Shown in pieces: positions 44,860 through 52,831 of a stretch of DNA of 64,000 nt. The position numbers were made by a program, and so were the translations under genes. The notes under the pieces are model-generated. The model did no database searches. It was not told the DNA's origin and saw nothing but the letters and a program-made list of their open reading frames with translations. The DNA lies in contig NZ_FTOV01000003.1 of NCBI RefSeq assembly GCF_900156825.1, positions 124,001 through 188,000 on the forward strand. Reading direction: 5' to 3'. This stretch comes from Chryseobacterium gambrini. GTDB taxonomy: Bacteria > Bacteroidota > Bacteroidia > Flavobacteriales > Weeksellaceae. Position 1 is the first letter of the stretch. Every line of letters begins with the position of its first letter.

Positions 44860-45906
44860 ATGCAGAACGAAAATATCATAAAAGGTCAGGGCGCACAGCG
44901 AAATGTTATCAACCGTTTCGACCGATATACCTTTGAGCCTGAAGAAGATGATTTCGAAACGGTAAAAACCTCTTTTACCGAAGTTTTCCCTAAAAGCATC
45001 GTTAATCAGGTAAAAAGTGATGATCTTCCGATGGAGTACTCCATGAATCCTTATCAGGGTTGTGAACACGGCTGCTCTTACTGCTTTGCAAGACCTACTC
45101 ATGAATATTGGGGATACAGCGCAGGAATTGATTTTGAAAGGAAGATCATGGTGAAGAAAAACGCACCGGAACTTTTAGAAAAGTTTTTTCAGAAAAGAGG
45201 ATATCGACCGGCTCCCATTTTGCTTTCAGGAAATACAGACTGTTATCAACCCGCAGAAAGGCAGTTTGAGATTACCAGAAAAATACTGCAGGTCTGTCTG
45301 GATTACAGACATCCGGTTCATGTTCTTACAAAAAATGCCCTGGTTCTTCGCGATATCGATATTCTGCAGCCTCTAGCCGAACAAAATCTTGTGTCCGTTT
45401 CTCTTAGCATTCCCACCATCAATGAGGAACTTCGAAGAAAAATGGAACCGAGAACCAGCGCTGCAAAAAACAAATTGAAAGCCATAGAAATTCTGTCTGA
45501 ACACAAAATTCCTGTCAATGTCATGGTCGCGCCAATTATTCCCGGATTAAACAGCGATGAACCTTTAACCATTTTAAAAGCAATCTCTGAAGCAGGAGCG
45601 CAAAGTTTCGGATACACTTTGGTAAGATTAAATGATTCTGTAGAGCCGGTTTTTGTGAACTGGATTGAAAATGCATTTCCGGACCGTGCTCAGAAAGTTT
45701 TAAATCTGATCCGTTCTATGCGGGGCGGAAAATTAGGTGAGAAAAAGTTCTTCGACAGACAAAAGGGAGAAGGGAATATTGCAGAAATGATTCATAATAC
45801 CTTTAAAATAGGGCGGAAAAAGTTTTTCGATGGAAAAGAATTTCCGAAACTTTCCATTAAAGATTTTACGGGAGCAAAAGATCAGCAGCTGAGGTTGTTT
45901 GATTAA
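44860..45906 (+). CDS. PA0069-type radical SAM protein
   Basis: The start at ATG 44860 (MQNENIIKGQGAQRN) is preferred; a TTG at 44794 would add 22 hydrophobic residues unlike the family. The 348-aa product has the iron-sulfur cluster motif C68-x3-C72-x2-C75 (GCEHGCSYCFAR) and the spore-photoproduct-lyase-like layout, with FERKIMVKKNAPELLE and LSGNTDCYQPAER. It resembles the PA0069/SplB-like group with unknown substrate. TTG-N23-TAATTTTA at 44818-44851 may be its promoter. Confidence 0.9.
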   Translation: MQNENIIKGQGAQRNVINRFDRYTFEPEEDDFETVKTSFTEVFPKSIVNQVKSDDLPMEYSMNPYQGCEHGCSYCFARPTHEYWGYSAGIDFERKIMVKKNAPELLEKFFQKRGYRPAPILLSGNTDCYQPAERQFEITRKILQVCLDYRHPVHVLTKNALVLRDIDILQPLAEQNLVSVSLSIPTINEELRRKMEPRTSAAKNKLKAIEILSEHKIPVNVMVAPIIPGLNSDEPLTILKAISEAGAQSFGYTLVRLNDSVEPVFVNWIENAFPDRAQKVLNLIRSMRGGKLGEKKFFDRQKGEGNIAEMIHNTFKIGRKKFFDGKEFPKLSIKDFTGAKDQQLRLFD

Positions 45907-45921
45907 CAGTTTCACAAAAAT

Positions 45922-45948
45922 AAAAACCGCTCCAAAAGGAACGGTTTC
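45922..45948. terminator. Bidirectional terminator between convergent genes
   Basis: AAACCGCTCC (45924-45933) pairs with GGAACGGTTT (45938-45947) with one mismatch; A and T runs flank it. It separates the radical SAM gene from the convergent leader-peptide gene. Confidence 0.7.
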
Positions 45949-45967
45949 TTTATCAATTTTTTGCAGT

Positions 45968-46135
45968 CTACATATCCGTTACAGGACATTCGAAATCTTT
46001 GCTGCATGCAGCGCATACAATGACGTCTCCGCAAACGTACATACAAAAATCCGGTTCATCCGGAAAAGACTTAATTCCTCCTGCTCCTTTAATTCCCTTT
46101 AATTGGCTTTTGCTTAGTTTTTTTAAATTTTTCAT
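45968..46135 (-). CDS. Bacteriocin-like GG-leader peptide, Cys-rich core
   Basis: The 55-aa peptide starts MKNLKKLSKSQLKGIKGAGG, a double-glycine-type leader used by Bacteroidetes peptide secretion/maturation systems, then has a 35-residue core with five cysteines (CMYVCGDVIVCAAC plus one near residue 50) and acidic residues. It was too short for routine gene calling. The promoter TTG-N18-TATCTTTA (46194-46166) lies upstream. It is divergent from a second leader peptide gene. Confidence 0.78.
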   Translation of the reverse strand: MKNLKKLSKSQLKGIKGAGGIKSFPDEPDFCMYVCGDVIVCAACSKDFECPVTDM

Positions 46136-46165
46136 ATTGTTTTAGTTAAAAATTTGATAGTAGTG

Positions 46166-46194
46166 TAAAGATAATTAAAAAAATAATAAATCAA
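46166..46194 (-). promoter_or_regulatory. Promoter of the Cys-rich leader-peptide gene
   Basis: On the minus strand TTG (46194-46192), an 18-bp spacer and TATCTTTA (46173-46166) fit the Flavobacteriia TTG-N17-23-TAnnTTTG consensus except for the final base. It lies 30 nt before the ATG. Confidence 0.5.
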
Positions 46195-46358
46195 ACTATT
46201 GTGTAATATTTTGGTTTATTTTTTAATAAAAATAAAATATGAATGAATTTTCCTATATTAGTGAATAATATTTTTAGAATTTTATAGTTAAACACTTATC
46301 ATAATAAAGCGGTTTCCGAAAAGCTGACAGAGTAGGAGTACATCAAAATCAAAAAACT

Positions 46359-46628
46359 ATGAAAAATTTTAAAAAGCTTTCAAGAGAAGACAAAAAAAGA
46401 ATTTCTGCAGGCTACGGTCCTGCGTATTGCATTGAGGGAGGAGGTCCCGGTTCAGGCGGCTGTGGAGCCAATGAAATATGCTCCGGCGGAAAATGTGTGC
46501 CGTACCAAGATCCGGGAGGAGATCCGGGAAATCCCGGCGGCGGCGGAGATGTTTATACCTGTATCTGTCCGTGGGGTACTTTTACACAATCTACTCCATG
46601 CCCTGAATTCTACTGTATTACAGGATAA
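46359..46628 (+). CDS. Leader-peptide protein with Gly-rich, Cys-containing core
   Basis: The 89-aa product begins MKNFKKLSREDKKRISAGY, clearly related to the leader of the divergent peptide (MKNLKKLSKSQLKGIKGAG), and has a core rich in Gly/Pro with eight cysteines (CIEGGGPGSGGCGANEICSGGKC and a final CICPWGTF...CPEFYC). Such peptides may be exported bacteriocin-like or signalling products. No maturation enzyme or transporter lies in the window. A terminator at about 46647-46679 follows. Confidence 0.72.
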   Translation: MKNFKKLSREDKKRISAGYGPAYCIEGGGPGSGGCGANEICSGGKCVPYQDPGGDPGNPGGGGDVYTCICPWGTFTQSTPCPEFYCITG

Positions 46629-46646
46629 TAAAGATTATAAAGTAAG

Positions 46647-46679
46647 AAAAGGGAAGGTGTTTATTACCTTCCTTTCTTA
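46647..46679 (+). terminator. Terminator after the Gly-rich leader-peptide gene
   Basis: GGAAGGT (about 46655-46661) pairs with ACCTTCC (about 46669-46675), and AAGAAA with TTTCTT extends the stem past a small bulge; a T-containing stretch follows. Confidence 0.6.
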
Positions 46680-46713
46680 TATTATGTAATCATTTCTTGC
46701 TGTCTGAAAGGCA

Positions 46714-46740
46714 TAAAAAAACCGGGCAAATAACCCGGTC
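46714..46740 (-). terminator. Terminator after the dioxygenase gene
   Basis: ACCGGG (46721-46726) pairs with CCCGGT (46734-46739); on the minus strand a T7 run follows. It lies 6 bp after the dioxygenase stop. Confidence 0.85.
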
Positions 46741-46745
46741 TGTAT

Positions 46746-47696
46746 TTATTTTTTAATTAATCCTAATTCAATTAATCTTTCGTGTAAAAATTCACCTGCT
46801 GTTGTATCTTCATACAGTTTAGGATTGTTTTCGTCTACACAGTTTTCCAAAGCATTCAGTGACATTGAACTCACGGGATGCATAAAGAAAGGAATTGAAT
46901 ATCTTGAAGTTCCCCACAATTCTCTTGGCGGATTTACCACTCTGTGAATCGTAGACTTCAGTTTATTGTTGGTATGTCTCGAAAGCATATCTCCAACGTT
47001 AATCATCAGTTCGTCCGGTTCTGCAATCGCATCAATCCATTCTCCTTTATGATTCTGAACCTGAAGGCCTTTCCCCTGAGAACCCATTAAAAGAGTTATC
47101 AGATTAATGTCTCCATGAGCAGCAGCTCTTACCGCATCATCCGGCTCTTCCGTAATAGGCGGATAGTGAATTGGTCTTAAAATAGAGTTTCCTTCTGCAA
47201 TTTTATCATCAAAATAAAATTCATCAAGACCAAGATAAAGCGCTAAAGCTCTCAGAACATACTGTCCTGTTTTTTCCAACATTTGGAAAGCTTCTTTCCC
47301 TACTTCGTTGAATTTTGGAAGTTCTTCAACGATTACATTGTCCGGATACTCGCTTTTGTATTGGGAATCATCAGACACATATTGTCCGAAATGCCAAAAC
47401 TCTTTCAAGTCTCCTTTTTTGAAGCCTTTTGCAGTCTCCTTACCGAATCCTACATAGCCTCTTTGTCCGCCAATTCCCGGAATCTCATACTTCTGTTTCG
47501 TTTCCGTTGGCAATTCAAAAAAGTTTTTTACCTCTCCATACAGTTCATCCACCAATTTGTCATCAAGAAAATGGCCTTTTAAGGCTACAAAACCAATTTC
47601 TTCATAAGCTTTTCCGATTTCATTTACAAATTTCTGTTTGCGTTCCGGGTCACCCGAAAGGAAATCACGCAGGTCTACACTAGGTATTTTATCCAT
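46746..47696 (-). CDS. 2-oxoglutarate/Fe(II) dioxygenase (isopenicillin N synthase family)
   Basis: The 316-aa product has the DIOX_N region (FVALKGHFLDDKLVDELYGEVKNFFELP) and the iron ligands His194 and Asp196 in AAHGDINLITLL and His251 in STIHRVVNP, with the cosubstrate-binding R265-Y-S267. These are complete, so it should be an active Fe(II) oxygenase. The substrate is unknown. It is 10 bp downstream of the 65-aa gene and may share the transcript of the deaminase. Confidence 0.92.
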   Translation of the reverse strand: MDKIPSVDLRDFLSGDPERKQKFVNEIGKAYEEIGFVALKGHFLDDKLVDELYGEVKNFFELPTETKQKYEIPGIGGQRGYVGFGKETAKGFKKGDLKEFWHFGQYVSDDSQYKSEYPDNVIVEELPKFNEVGKEAFQMLEKTGQYVLRALALYLGLDEFYFDDKIAEGNSILRPIHYPPITEEPDDAVRAAAHGDINLITLLMGSQGKGLQVQNHKGEWIDAIAEPDELMINVGDMLSRHTNNKLKSTIHRVVNPPRELWGTSRYSIPFFMHPVSSMSLNALENCVDENNPKLYEDTTAGEFLHERLIELGLIKK

Positions 47697-47705
47697 TTTT
47701 AGAAA

Positions 47706-47903
47706 TTAAAAGGATTTTGTATTTCTTATAATAAAATTTGTATAATTTCTTTCTTTTTTCGGAAAATATTCTGTCAATGAAATTATTTTACCGTTATTTT
47801 TCTTCTCTTTAAGACAATTTTTATGATTTTCATCAGACTCGGATGTATTTTGAAAATCAAATGAAAGTTGCTTTTCAGTAGGTTTTGGTTCTTGATTTTT
47901 CAT
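47706..47903 (-). CDS. Small protein downstream of the dCTP deaminase
   Basis: The 65-aa product is Lys/Asn/Glu-rich, starts MKNQEPKPTEKQLSFDFQNT and contains KIISLTEYFPKKER. No family is recognised. It begins 4 bp after the deaminase stop, so the two are probably co-translated. Its AT-rich codon use resembles the deaminase rather than the surrounding core genes. Confidence 0.55.
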   Translation of the reverse strand: MKNQEPKPTEKQLSFDFQNTSESDENHKNCLKEKKNNGKIISLTEYFPKKERNYTNFIIRNTKSF

Positions 47904-47907
47904 AATA

Positions 47908-49461
47908 TTAATTTAACCCGTTTTCTTCCAATGAATGAATAGCTTGATGTTCTAAAGTTGGTAAAGCTTGAAGTGATTTTGTTGATTTTGGTTTTATCTT
48001 TTTAAGATCAAATTCAGCCAACTTTCCATCTTTTTTTCTGTCTGCAAATTTATTAAAAAAACTGAGATATCTTCTAGGTGCGACTCCATCATATACTAAA
48101 ATTCTAACTTTTGTATCACTTTTTTCATCCTCAGTTATTGCATCGCTATGTAAAGTTATACATAAACTCTTTGAATAAGGTTCTATATAATATATCTCTT
48201 TAATCCCTGAAACAATAATATGTCTAGCACAGTTATGACATGGATATGTGGTACAAAAAAGTTTGCCTTCTACCATTTTTGAACCGGCCAATTGACTACC
48301 TGAAATGATTGCATGCATTTCTGCATGTACAGAGCGAGAAAACTCTATTAAATCTTTTATTTTAGATTTTACTAAAATATTTTCAATTATATTTCTAACT
48401 AATAAATCATTACCATATAATAGATCTTTAAGATTTGGATCAGTAATTATAGAATTTAATATTCCTTGGATTAAATCATTTTTTTGATTATCGTTGCTAC
48501 AATAACCTAAAACTTTACATCTTTTATCATTTATATCTTCTTCTTTATAAAGGTTACCTCCAAATTTCGGCACATCATTCCAACCAGTAGAAATTAGATT
48601 TCCTTCTTTATCAGTTATAGATGCCCCAACTTGTCTGGATAGACAAGCTGAGTTAACGGAGGCTGATTTTGCAGAATACATTGCTGTTTCATTAAAAGTT
48701 GGAGTAATAATTTCACTTTCAAATATTAAGTGAAGATATCTTTCAATTTTTTTATTTAGCTGCTCAATATTTTCATTTGAAACTCTTACGATAAAATCTC
48801 CTTCAATAAATGTACCTTTTACATTTTGACCAAAATCATTATTCTCAAAATCATCAGCATTAACTATTTTATCTATTTCACTAGGAGATAAATCCTTCGC
48901 TTGCAAATTTGTTTTCCGCTCATTTAAAGGAGAGAAAATACTAAATAAATAAAAATTTTCAGTGTAAACAGATCGAAGAAGTAATAATTCCTCTAAATTT
49001 TTTATTGAATCAAAAATAAAGCATTTTCTTCTAGATTTTAAATCTTCAATGTTAAGGTTTATATCTTCCTCTTTAATACCTGCTTCTTCTAATCGGGAAA
49101 ATAAGATTTGTCTTATTGCTAACTCTGCTAAAACAGAGTTATTAATTCTTTTTCTTAATTTATCACCTTCTGTTATTTTATGCATTAAATTAGAAAATGC
49201 TTGTGTTTCTCCATTTTTTGAAACAACTGATTCAGTTTTATGCTGCTCTATAAATTTACTCAATTTAATAATTTCTACATCATAAAAATATTTTTTATTA
49301 AGTTGTTTTTTGATTTCTTCAATGACAACCTCTCTTGAACTACCTATAGGAGCACATATACCTATAAATAACTCTTCAGTTTGAGTATTTTCTACTTTAT
49401 CTCTAGTTGTTTTACCTTTGCTTAAATTTAATTCATTATTTAGCTTTTTTGATGCGTCCAT
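47908..49461 (-). CDS. Anti-phage dCTP deaminase-like protein
   Basis: The 517-aa product has an N-terminal P-loop-like kinase-type domain (LFIGICAPIGSSRE, about 31-44) and a C-terminal deoxycytidylate deaminase domain with the zinc motif H379-A-E381 and P407-C408-x2-C411. This two-domain plan matches the anti-phage dCTP deaminases that deplete dCTP during phage infection. An ordinary dCMP deaminase would be about 150-180 aa. The gene is more AT-rich than its neighbours and sits between a dioxygenase and menD, suggesting acquisition. Phage defence is inferred from family. Confidence 0.82.
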   Translation of the reverse strand: MDASKKLNNELNLSKGKTTRDKVENTQTEELFIGICAPIGSSREVVIEEIKKQLNKKYFYDVEIIKLSKFIEQHKTESVVSKNGETQAFSNLMHKITEGDKLRKRINNSVLAELAIRQILFSRLEEAGIKEEDINLNIEDLKSRRKCFIFDSIKNLEELLLLRSVYTENFYLFSIFSPLNERKTNLQAKDLSPSEIDKIVNADDFENNDFGQNVKGTFIEGDFIVRVSNENIEQLNKKIERYLHLIFESEIITPTFNETAMYSAKSASVNSACLSRQVGASITDKEGNLISTGWNDVPKFGGNLYKEEDINDKRCKVLGYCSNDNQKNDLIQGILNSIITDPNLKDLLYGNDLLVRNIIENILVKSKIKDLIEFSRSVHAEMHAIISGSQLAGSKMVEGKLFCTTYPCHNCARHIIVSGIKEIYYIEPYSKSLCITLHSDAITEDEKSDTKVRILVYDGVAPRRYLSFFNKFADRKKDGKLAEFDLKKIKPKSTKSLQALPTLEHQAIHSLEENGLN

Positions 49462-49511
49462 GGTTTTTTAGTTATATAGATAAATATATAAATTTTTTAT
49501 TATAATATATT

Positions 49512-49519
49512 TAAATTTG
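49512..49519 (+). promoter_or_regulatory. -7 box of menD, only 4 nt before the start
   Basis: TAAATTTG fits TAnnTTTG and ends 4 nt before the menD ATG at 49524. If used, transcription would start at or next to the ATG. No -33 TTG at 17-23 bp was found. It faces the deaminase gene on the other strand. Confidence 0.45.
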
Positions 49520-49523
49520 TATT

Positions 49524-51200
49524 ATGAAAAAATATTCTTCCAAAAGAAGTATTCAGATACTTGCACACCTTCTTCAGCAATACGGAATTTCAGATATCAT
49601 TGTTTCCCCAGGATCCAGAAATGCACCTTTGGCGATTCATTTTTCAGAGATCGACAGTTTCAACTGTTACAGTATTGTGGACGAGAGAAGTGCGGCTTTT
49701 GTAGGAATGGGAATGGCGATGAGCGAAAAAAAACCGGTTGCAGTTACCTGTACAAGCGGTTCAGCCTCCGTAAATTATTATCCGGCAATCACCGAAGCTT
49801 TTTATTCCAATATTCCGCTTTTGGTGTTAACTGCTGACAGACCAACGGATTATGTGGATATTTTCGACGGACAGACGATTCGTCAGAATAATCTTTTTCA
49901 TCAGCATTCTTACGGAGATTTTCAGCTTTTGGAAGATGGAAAGGAAAATGCGGAAGACATTAATTTTGATATCATTAAAAAAGCCATTGAACTTTGTATT
50001 GAAAAACAAGGTCCGGTTCACATCAATATTCCTCTTGAAGAACCTTTATATGAATTAATTTCAGAATTACCGACTTTCCCGACGGTTGAAAAAACAATCA
50101 AACAGAAAGAATACGAAATTCCTTCTAACCTTATTGCAGACTGGAATACTTCGCAAAGAATCATGATTCTTGTGGGAACCAAAGATCACAGTCCGGAATT
50201 GGAAAATCAGCTGACGCAATTGGTTAAAAATCATACGGTTGTGGTGTTGAGTGAAGCGAATTCAAATTTATACCACGAAAAATTTTTCAGGCATATAGAC
50301 CGATACGTTTTCAATTTCACGGAAGAAGATTTTAAAATGTATGCGCCTGATTTGCTGATTACAGTGGGACAGAATGTTGTTTCCAAAAAGGTGAAACAGT
50401 TTTTAAGAAAAGCAAAACCAAAACAGCACTGGCATTTAGATCCTGTATGGCAGCCGGATACGTATTTTGCTCTGACCGAAAAGATCGAGGTAAAACCTGA
50501 AGTTTTCTTTTCTAAATTATTAAAATTTGTCAATCTCGAGCCTAAACCTTATTTCAATCTATGGGATGTTTTAAGAGATAAAAAGGATGCAAAACATGAA
50601 AAGTTCATTAGTTCCGTGGATTTTTCAGATTTTTATTTTTTCAATAAAACGGCACAGATTGTTCCTGAAAATTACAATATTCATTTCAGCAACAGTTCGG
50701 CAATACGCTATGCGCAGCTTTTCGATTACGGCAAAAGAAGAATTTACTGCAACAGAGGAACGAGCGGAATCGATGGTTCAACTTCTACAGCAATGGGATT
50801 TGCAATCAAAAATTCTAATCCTACCTTGTTGATTACCGGAGATTTAAGTTTTTTCTATGACATTAACGGACTTTGGAATCAGTACATTCCTCCGTTTGTA
50901 AGGATTATGATTTTCAATAACGGCGAAGGAAATATCTTCAAAATTATTCCGGGACCGGGAAATGCCAATCCGAATACGTTAGACGAATTTATCGCTACAA
51001 AACATCATAAAAACGCTGAGTATTTAGCCAAACATTTCGGATTCTCCTACACAAGAGTAGATGAAGAGGTAACTTTAGACCGTGTTCTTGAAAATTTCTT
51101 TAAACCTGATGTTCAACCTAAGGTATTGGAAATCAATACGCAGGCATTGCATAATGCTGATATACAGAAATCGTATTTTAACTTTCTGAAAGAAAATTAA
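49524..51200 (+). CDS. menD: SEPHCHC synthase MenD (menaquinone biosynthesis)
   Basis: MenD condenses isochorismate with 2-oxoglutarate using thiamine diphosphate, the first committed menaquinone step. The 558-aa product has IIVSPGSRNAPLAIHF (about 24-39), DERSAAFVGMGMA, the TPP-type region RGTSGIDGSTSTAMGFA (about 412-428) and GDLSFFYDINGLWN with acidic Mg ligands. The ATG at 49524 gives the family-typical start MKKYSSKRSIQIL. It overlaps the pabC-like gene on the other strand by 4 bp at the 3-prime end. Confidence 0.96.
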   Translation: MKKYSSKRSIQILAHLLQQYGISDIIVSPGSRNAPLAIHFSEIDSFNCYSIVDERSAAFVGMGMAMSEKKPVAVTCTSGSASVNYYPAITEAFYSNIPLLVLTADRPTDYVDIFDGQTIRQNNLFHQHSYGDFQLLEDGKENAEDINFDIIKKAIELCIEKQGPVHINIPLEEPLYELISELPTFPTVEKTIKQKEYEIPSNLIADWNTSQRIMILVGTKDHSPELENQLTQLVKNHTVVVLSEANSNLYHEKFFRHIDRYVFNFTEEDFKMYAPDLLITVGQNVVSKKVKQFLRKAKPKQHWHLDPVWQPDTYFALTEKIEVKPEVFFSKLLKFVNLEPKPYFNLWDVLRDKKDAKHEKFISSVDFSDFYFFNKTAQIVPENYNIHFSNSSAIRYAQLFDYGKRRIYCNRGTSGIDGSTSTAMGFAIKNSNPTLLITGDLSFFYDINGLWNQYIPPFVRIMIFNNGEGNIFKIIPGPGNANPNTLDEFIATKHHKNAEYLAKHFGFSYTRVDEEVTLDRVLENFFKPDVQPKVLEINTQALHNADIQKSYFNFLKEN

Positions 51201-51823
51201 AGATCTAGATATTCTTCATTTCCAGGTAAATTGATAATCCTGTCCAAAGGATAAATGAAATTTTCGTCAAAATCGTTCATCGCGTTAATGATTTGGAAAT
51301 GAGAGAATTGCTTGATGTTCTGTAAAGTGATCTCGGCTTCTTTTACTTTTTTGTGTTTTAAAAGATTTTGTCTCTGTACACCATTCAGAAGATACGTTGA
51401 AGGAGTAAACCAGTCTTTTCCTTTTAAAAATAAAAGGTTGGAGTAGGAAGTGTCTGTAATGTGATTGTTTTTAACGATGATGATTTCTTCGGCTTTGGAT
51501 TTCATCTTCATCTTTTCGAGCTCTTTCCGGTCTTCAAATTTAAAAGAATAATCGTAGCTGTTGTTTTCTACCAACTGAAAATCGTCAATTTCAGGAATCG
51601 CATAAGGAATCATCTGAGTGCGGATTTTCTTATCAAGATCATACACGATTCTCAGCTTGAAAAGTCCGTCCTCATCATGCTCAAGATGTTTATAAATCTT
51701 GGCAATATCTATGGTACCTTCCTTTCCAAAATGGGCGAAAGTCTGGTCTACACGCTTTTGATGAAATTCCAATAAAAAAATTTCCTGATCTTCTACTTTA
51801 ATGCTTTCAATGAATTGGGACAT
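51197..51823 (-). CDS. PabC-like class IV aminotransferase (4-amino-4-deoxychorismate lyase)
   Basis: The 208-aa product is short for class IV PLP enzymes but keeps the C-terminal half: HQKRVDQTFAHFG, ITDTSYSNLLFLKGKDWFTPS and LLNGVQRQNLL, as in ADC lyase. It overlaps pabB by 17 bp at its start, as expected for a PabB-PabC pair making 4-aminobenzoate for folate. Convergent with menD by a 4-bp overlap. Confidence 0.8.
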   Translation of the reverse strand: MSQFIESIKVEDQEIFLLEFHQKRVDQTFAHFGKEGTIDIAKIYKHLEHDEDGLFKLRIVYDLDKKIRTQMIPYAIPEIDDFQLVENNSYDYSFKFEDRKELEKMKMKSKAEEIIIVKNNHITDTSYSNLLFLKGKDWFTPSTYLLNGVQRQNLLKHKKVKEAEITLQNIKQFSHFQIINAMNDFDENFIYPLDRIINLPGNEEYLDL

Positions 51824-52784
51824 AGATTTTGTTTTTCATTTCCTGATATTCGTCTTCTAACCTGCTCATGTGTGTAATTCCGCCTCCGCTTTTAAAGAAA
51901 AGCTCTTCTCCTTGTTTTTCGATAAAACGGATCATCACACAACTGTCGACATTTTTTCCGTCAAACCAACCGCAAACGCCTGTATAATATCCTCTTTCAT
52001 AACCTTCTGCATCCAGAATAATTTCCAGTGTTTTAGGTTTTGGAGCTCCCAAAATAGAACCTGCAGGAAGCAGTTTTTTCATGATGCTTCCCAGTTTTCC
52101 ATTAAATTCAGGTTTGATGTTTCCTGAAATTTCGGAACTCATGGCATATAAATCTTTTTGCTTTGTTTTGATGAAATCGATGTACTGAAATTTGTCAACT
52201 TTCACATCGTCTGCCACCATGCTCAGATCATTCCGGAGCAAATCTACCACTGTGTAATGCTCGGCTTTCTCTTTTTTATCATTTTTAAGAATTTCCGCTG
52301 CATTATCCAGAGAAGCATCAATAGTGCCTTTCATGGGATAGGTAAAAATTTTTCCGTCGTTGATCTTTACAAAAGTTTCAGGAGAAAAAAATACGAAAAA
52401 ATCTTTATAAAAAACTTTATATTTCGCCGAAGAATGATAAAATATTTCTTTTAGTGTTAAATTCGTCTCAATTTTAGTTTTTCGGGTATAATTTACCAGA
52501 TAAGAATTTCCGAAGCGAATATTTTTCTGAACTTTATCAAACCCTGTTTTAAAGCTTTCCAAAGTTTCAGGATAAGAAATCCATTCTAATTTTTTGTTTA
52601 AATGAGGCTCTGTTTGTACTTTTGAAAAGTTTTGAAAATCAATTAATAAGCCTGATTTTTCAATTTCATTTTCTTTAAAGATTTCAACATTCTCCGTAAG
52701 AAAATCAATGATAAAAAAGTAGGGAACTTTCTGTACTGAAAGTTCATCCATTTCTATAAATTTTTGATGATTCGCCGAAAACAT
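51807..52784 (-). CDS. pabB: Aminodeoxychorismate synthase component I PabB
   Basis: PabB turns chorismate into 4-amino-4-deoxychorismate. From the ATG at 52784 the protein is 325 aa (MFSANHQKFIEMDEL start); a longer frame to 52850 would read through the promoter. It shows YPMKGTIDAS (about 151-160), VVDLLRNDLS (about 182-191), a GSILGAPKPKTLEII segment and SGGGITHMSRLEDEYQEM, the chorismate-binding hallmarks. It is short as in Bacteroidetes PabB. The promoter TTG-N22-TACTTTTG lies at 52821-52789 on the minus strand, ending 4 nt before the ATG. Confidence 0.93.
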   Translation of the reverse strand: MFSANHQKFIEMDELSVQKVPYFFIIDFLTENVEIFKENEIEKSGLLIDFQNFSKVQTEPHLNKKLEWISYPETLESFKTGFDKVQKNIRFGNSYLVNYTRKTKIETNLTLKEIFYHSSAKYKVFYKDFFVFFSPETFVKINDGKIFTYPMKGTIDASLDNAAEILKNDKKEKAEHYTVVDLLRNDLSMVADDVKVDKFQYIDFIKTKQKDLYAMSSEISGNIKPEFNGKLGSIMKKLLPAGSILGAPKPKTLEIILDAEGYERGYYTGVCGWFDGKNVDSCVMIRFIEKQGEELFFKSGGGITHMSRLEDEYQEMKNKIYVPIH

Positions 52785-52788
52785 TCCG

Positions 52789-52821
52789 CAAAAGTAATTA
52801 TTGATGTTTACTTTTGCACAA
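52789..52821 (-). promoter_or_regulatory. pabB promoter in a divergent promoter pair
   Basis: On the minus strand TTG (52821-52819), 22 bp and TACTTTTG (52796-52789) fit the Flavobacteriia consensus. On the plus strand TACTTTTG occupies 52809-52816 for the membrane-protein gene. The two -7 boxes are 12 bp apart, so the promoters overlap and may compete. Confidence 0.6.
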
Positions 52822-52831
52822 AATTTTTTTA

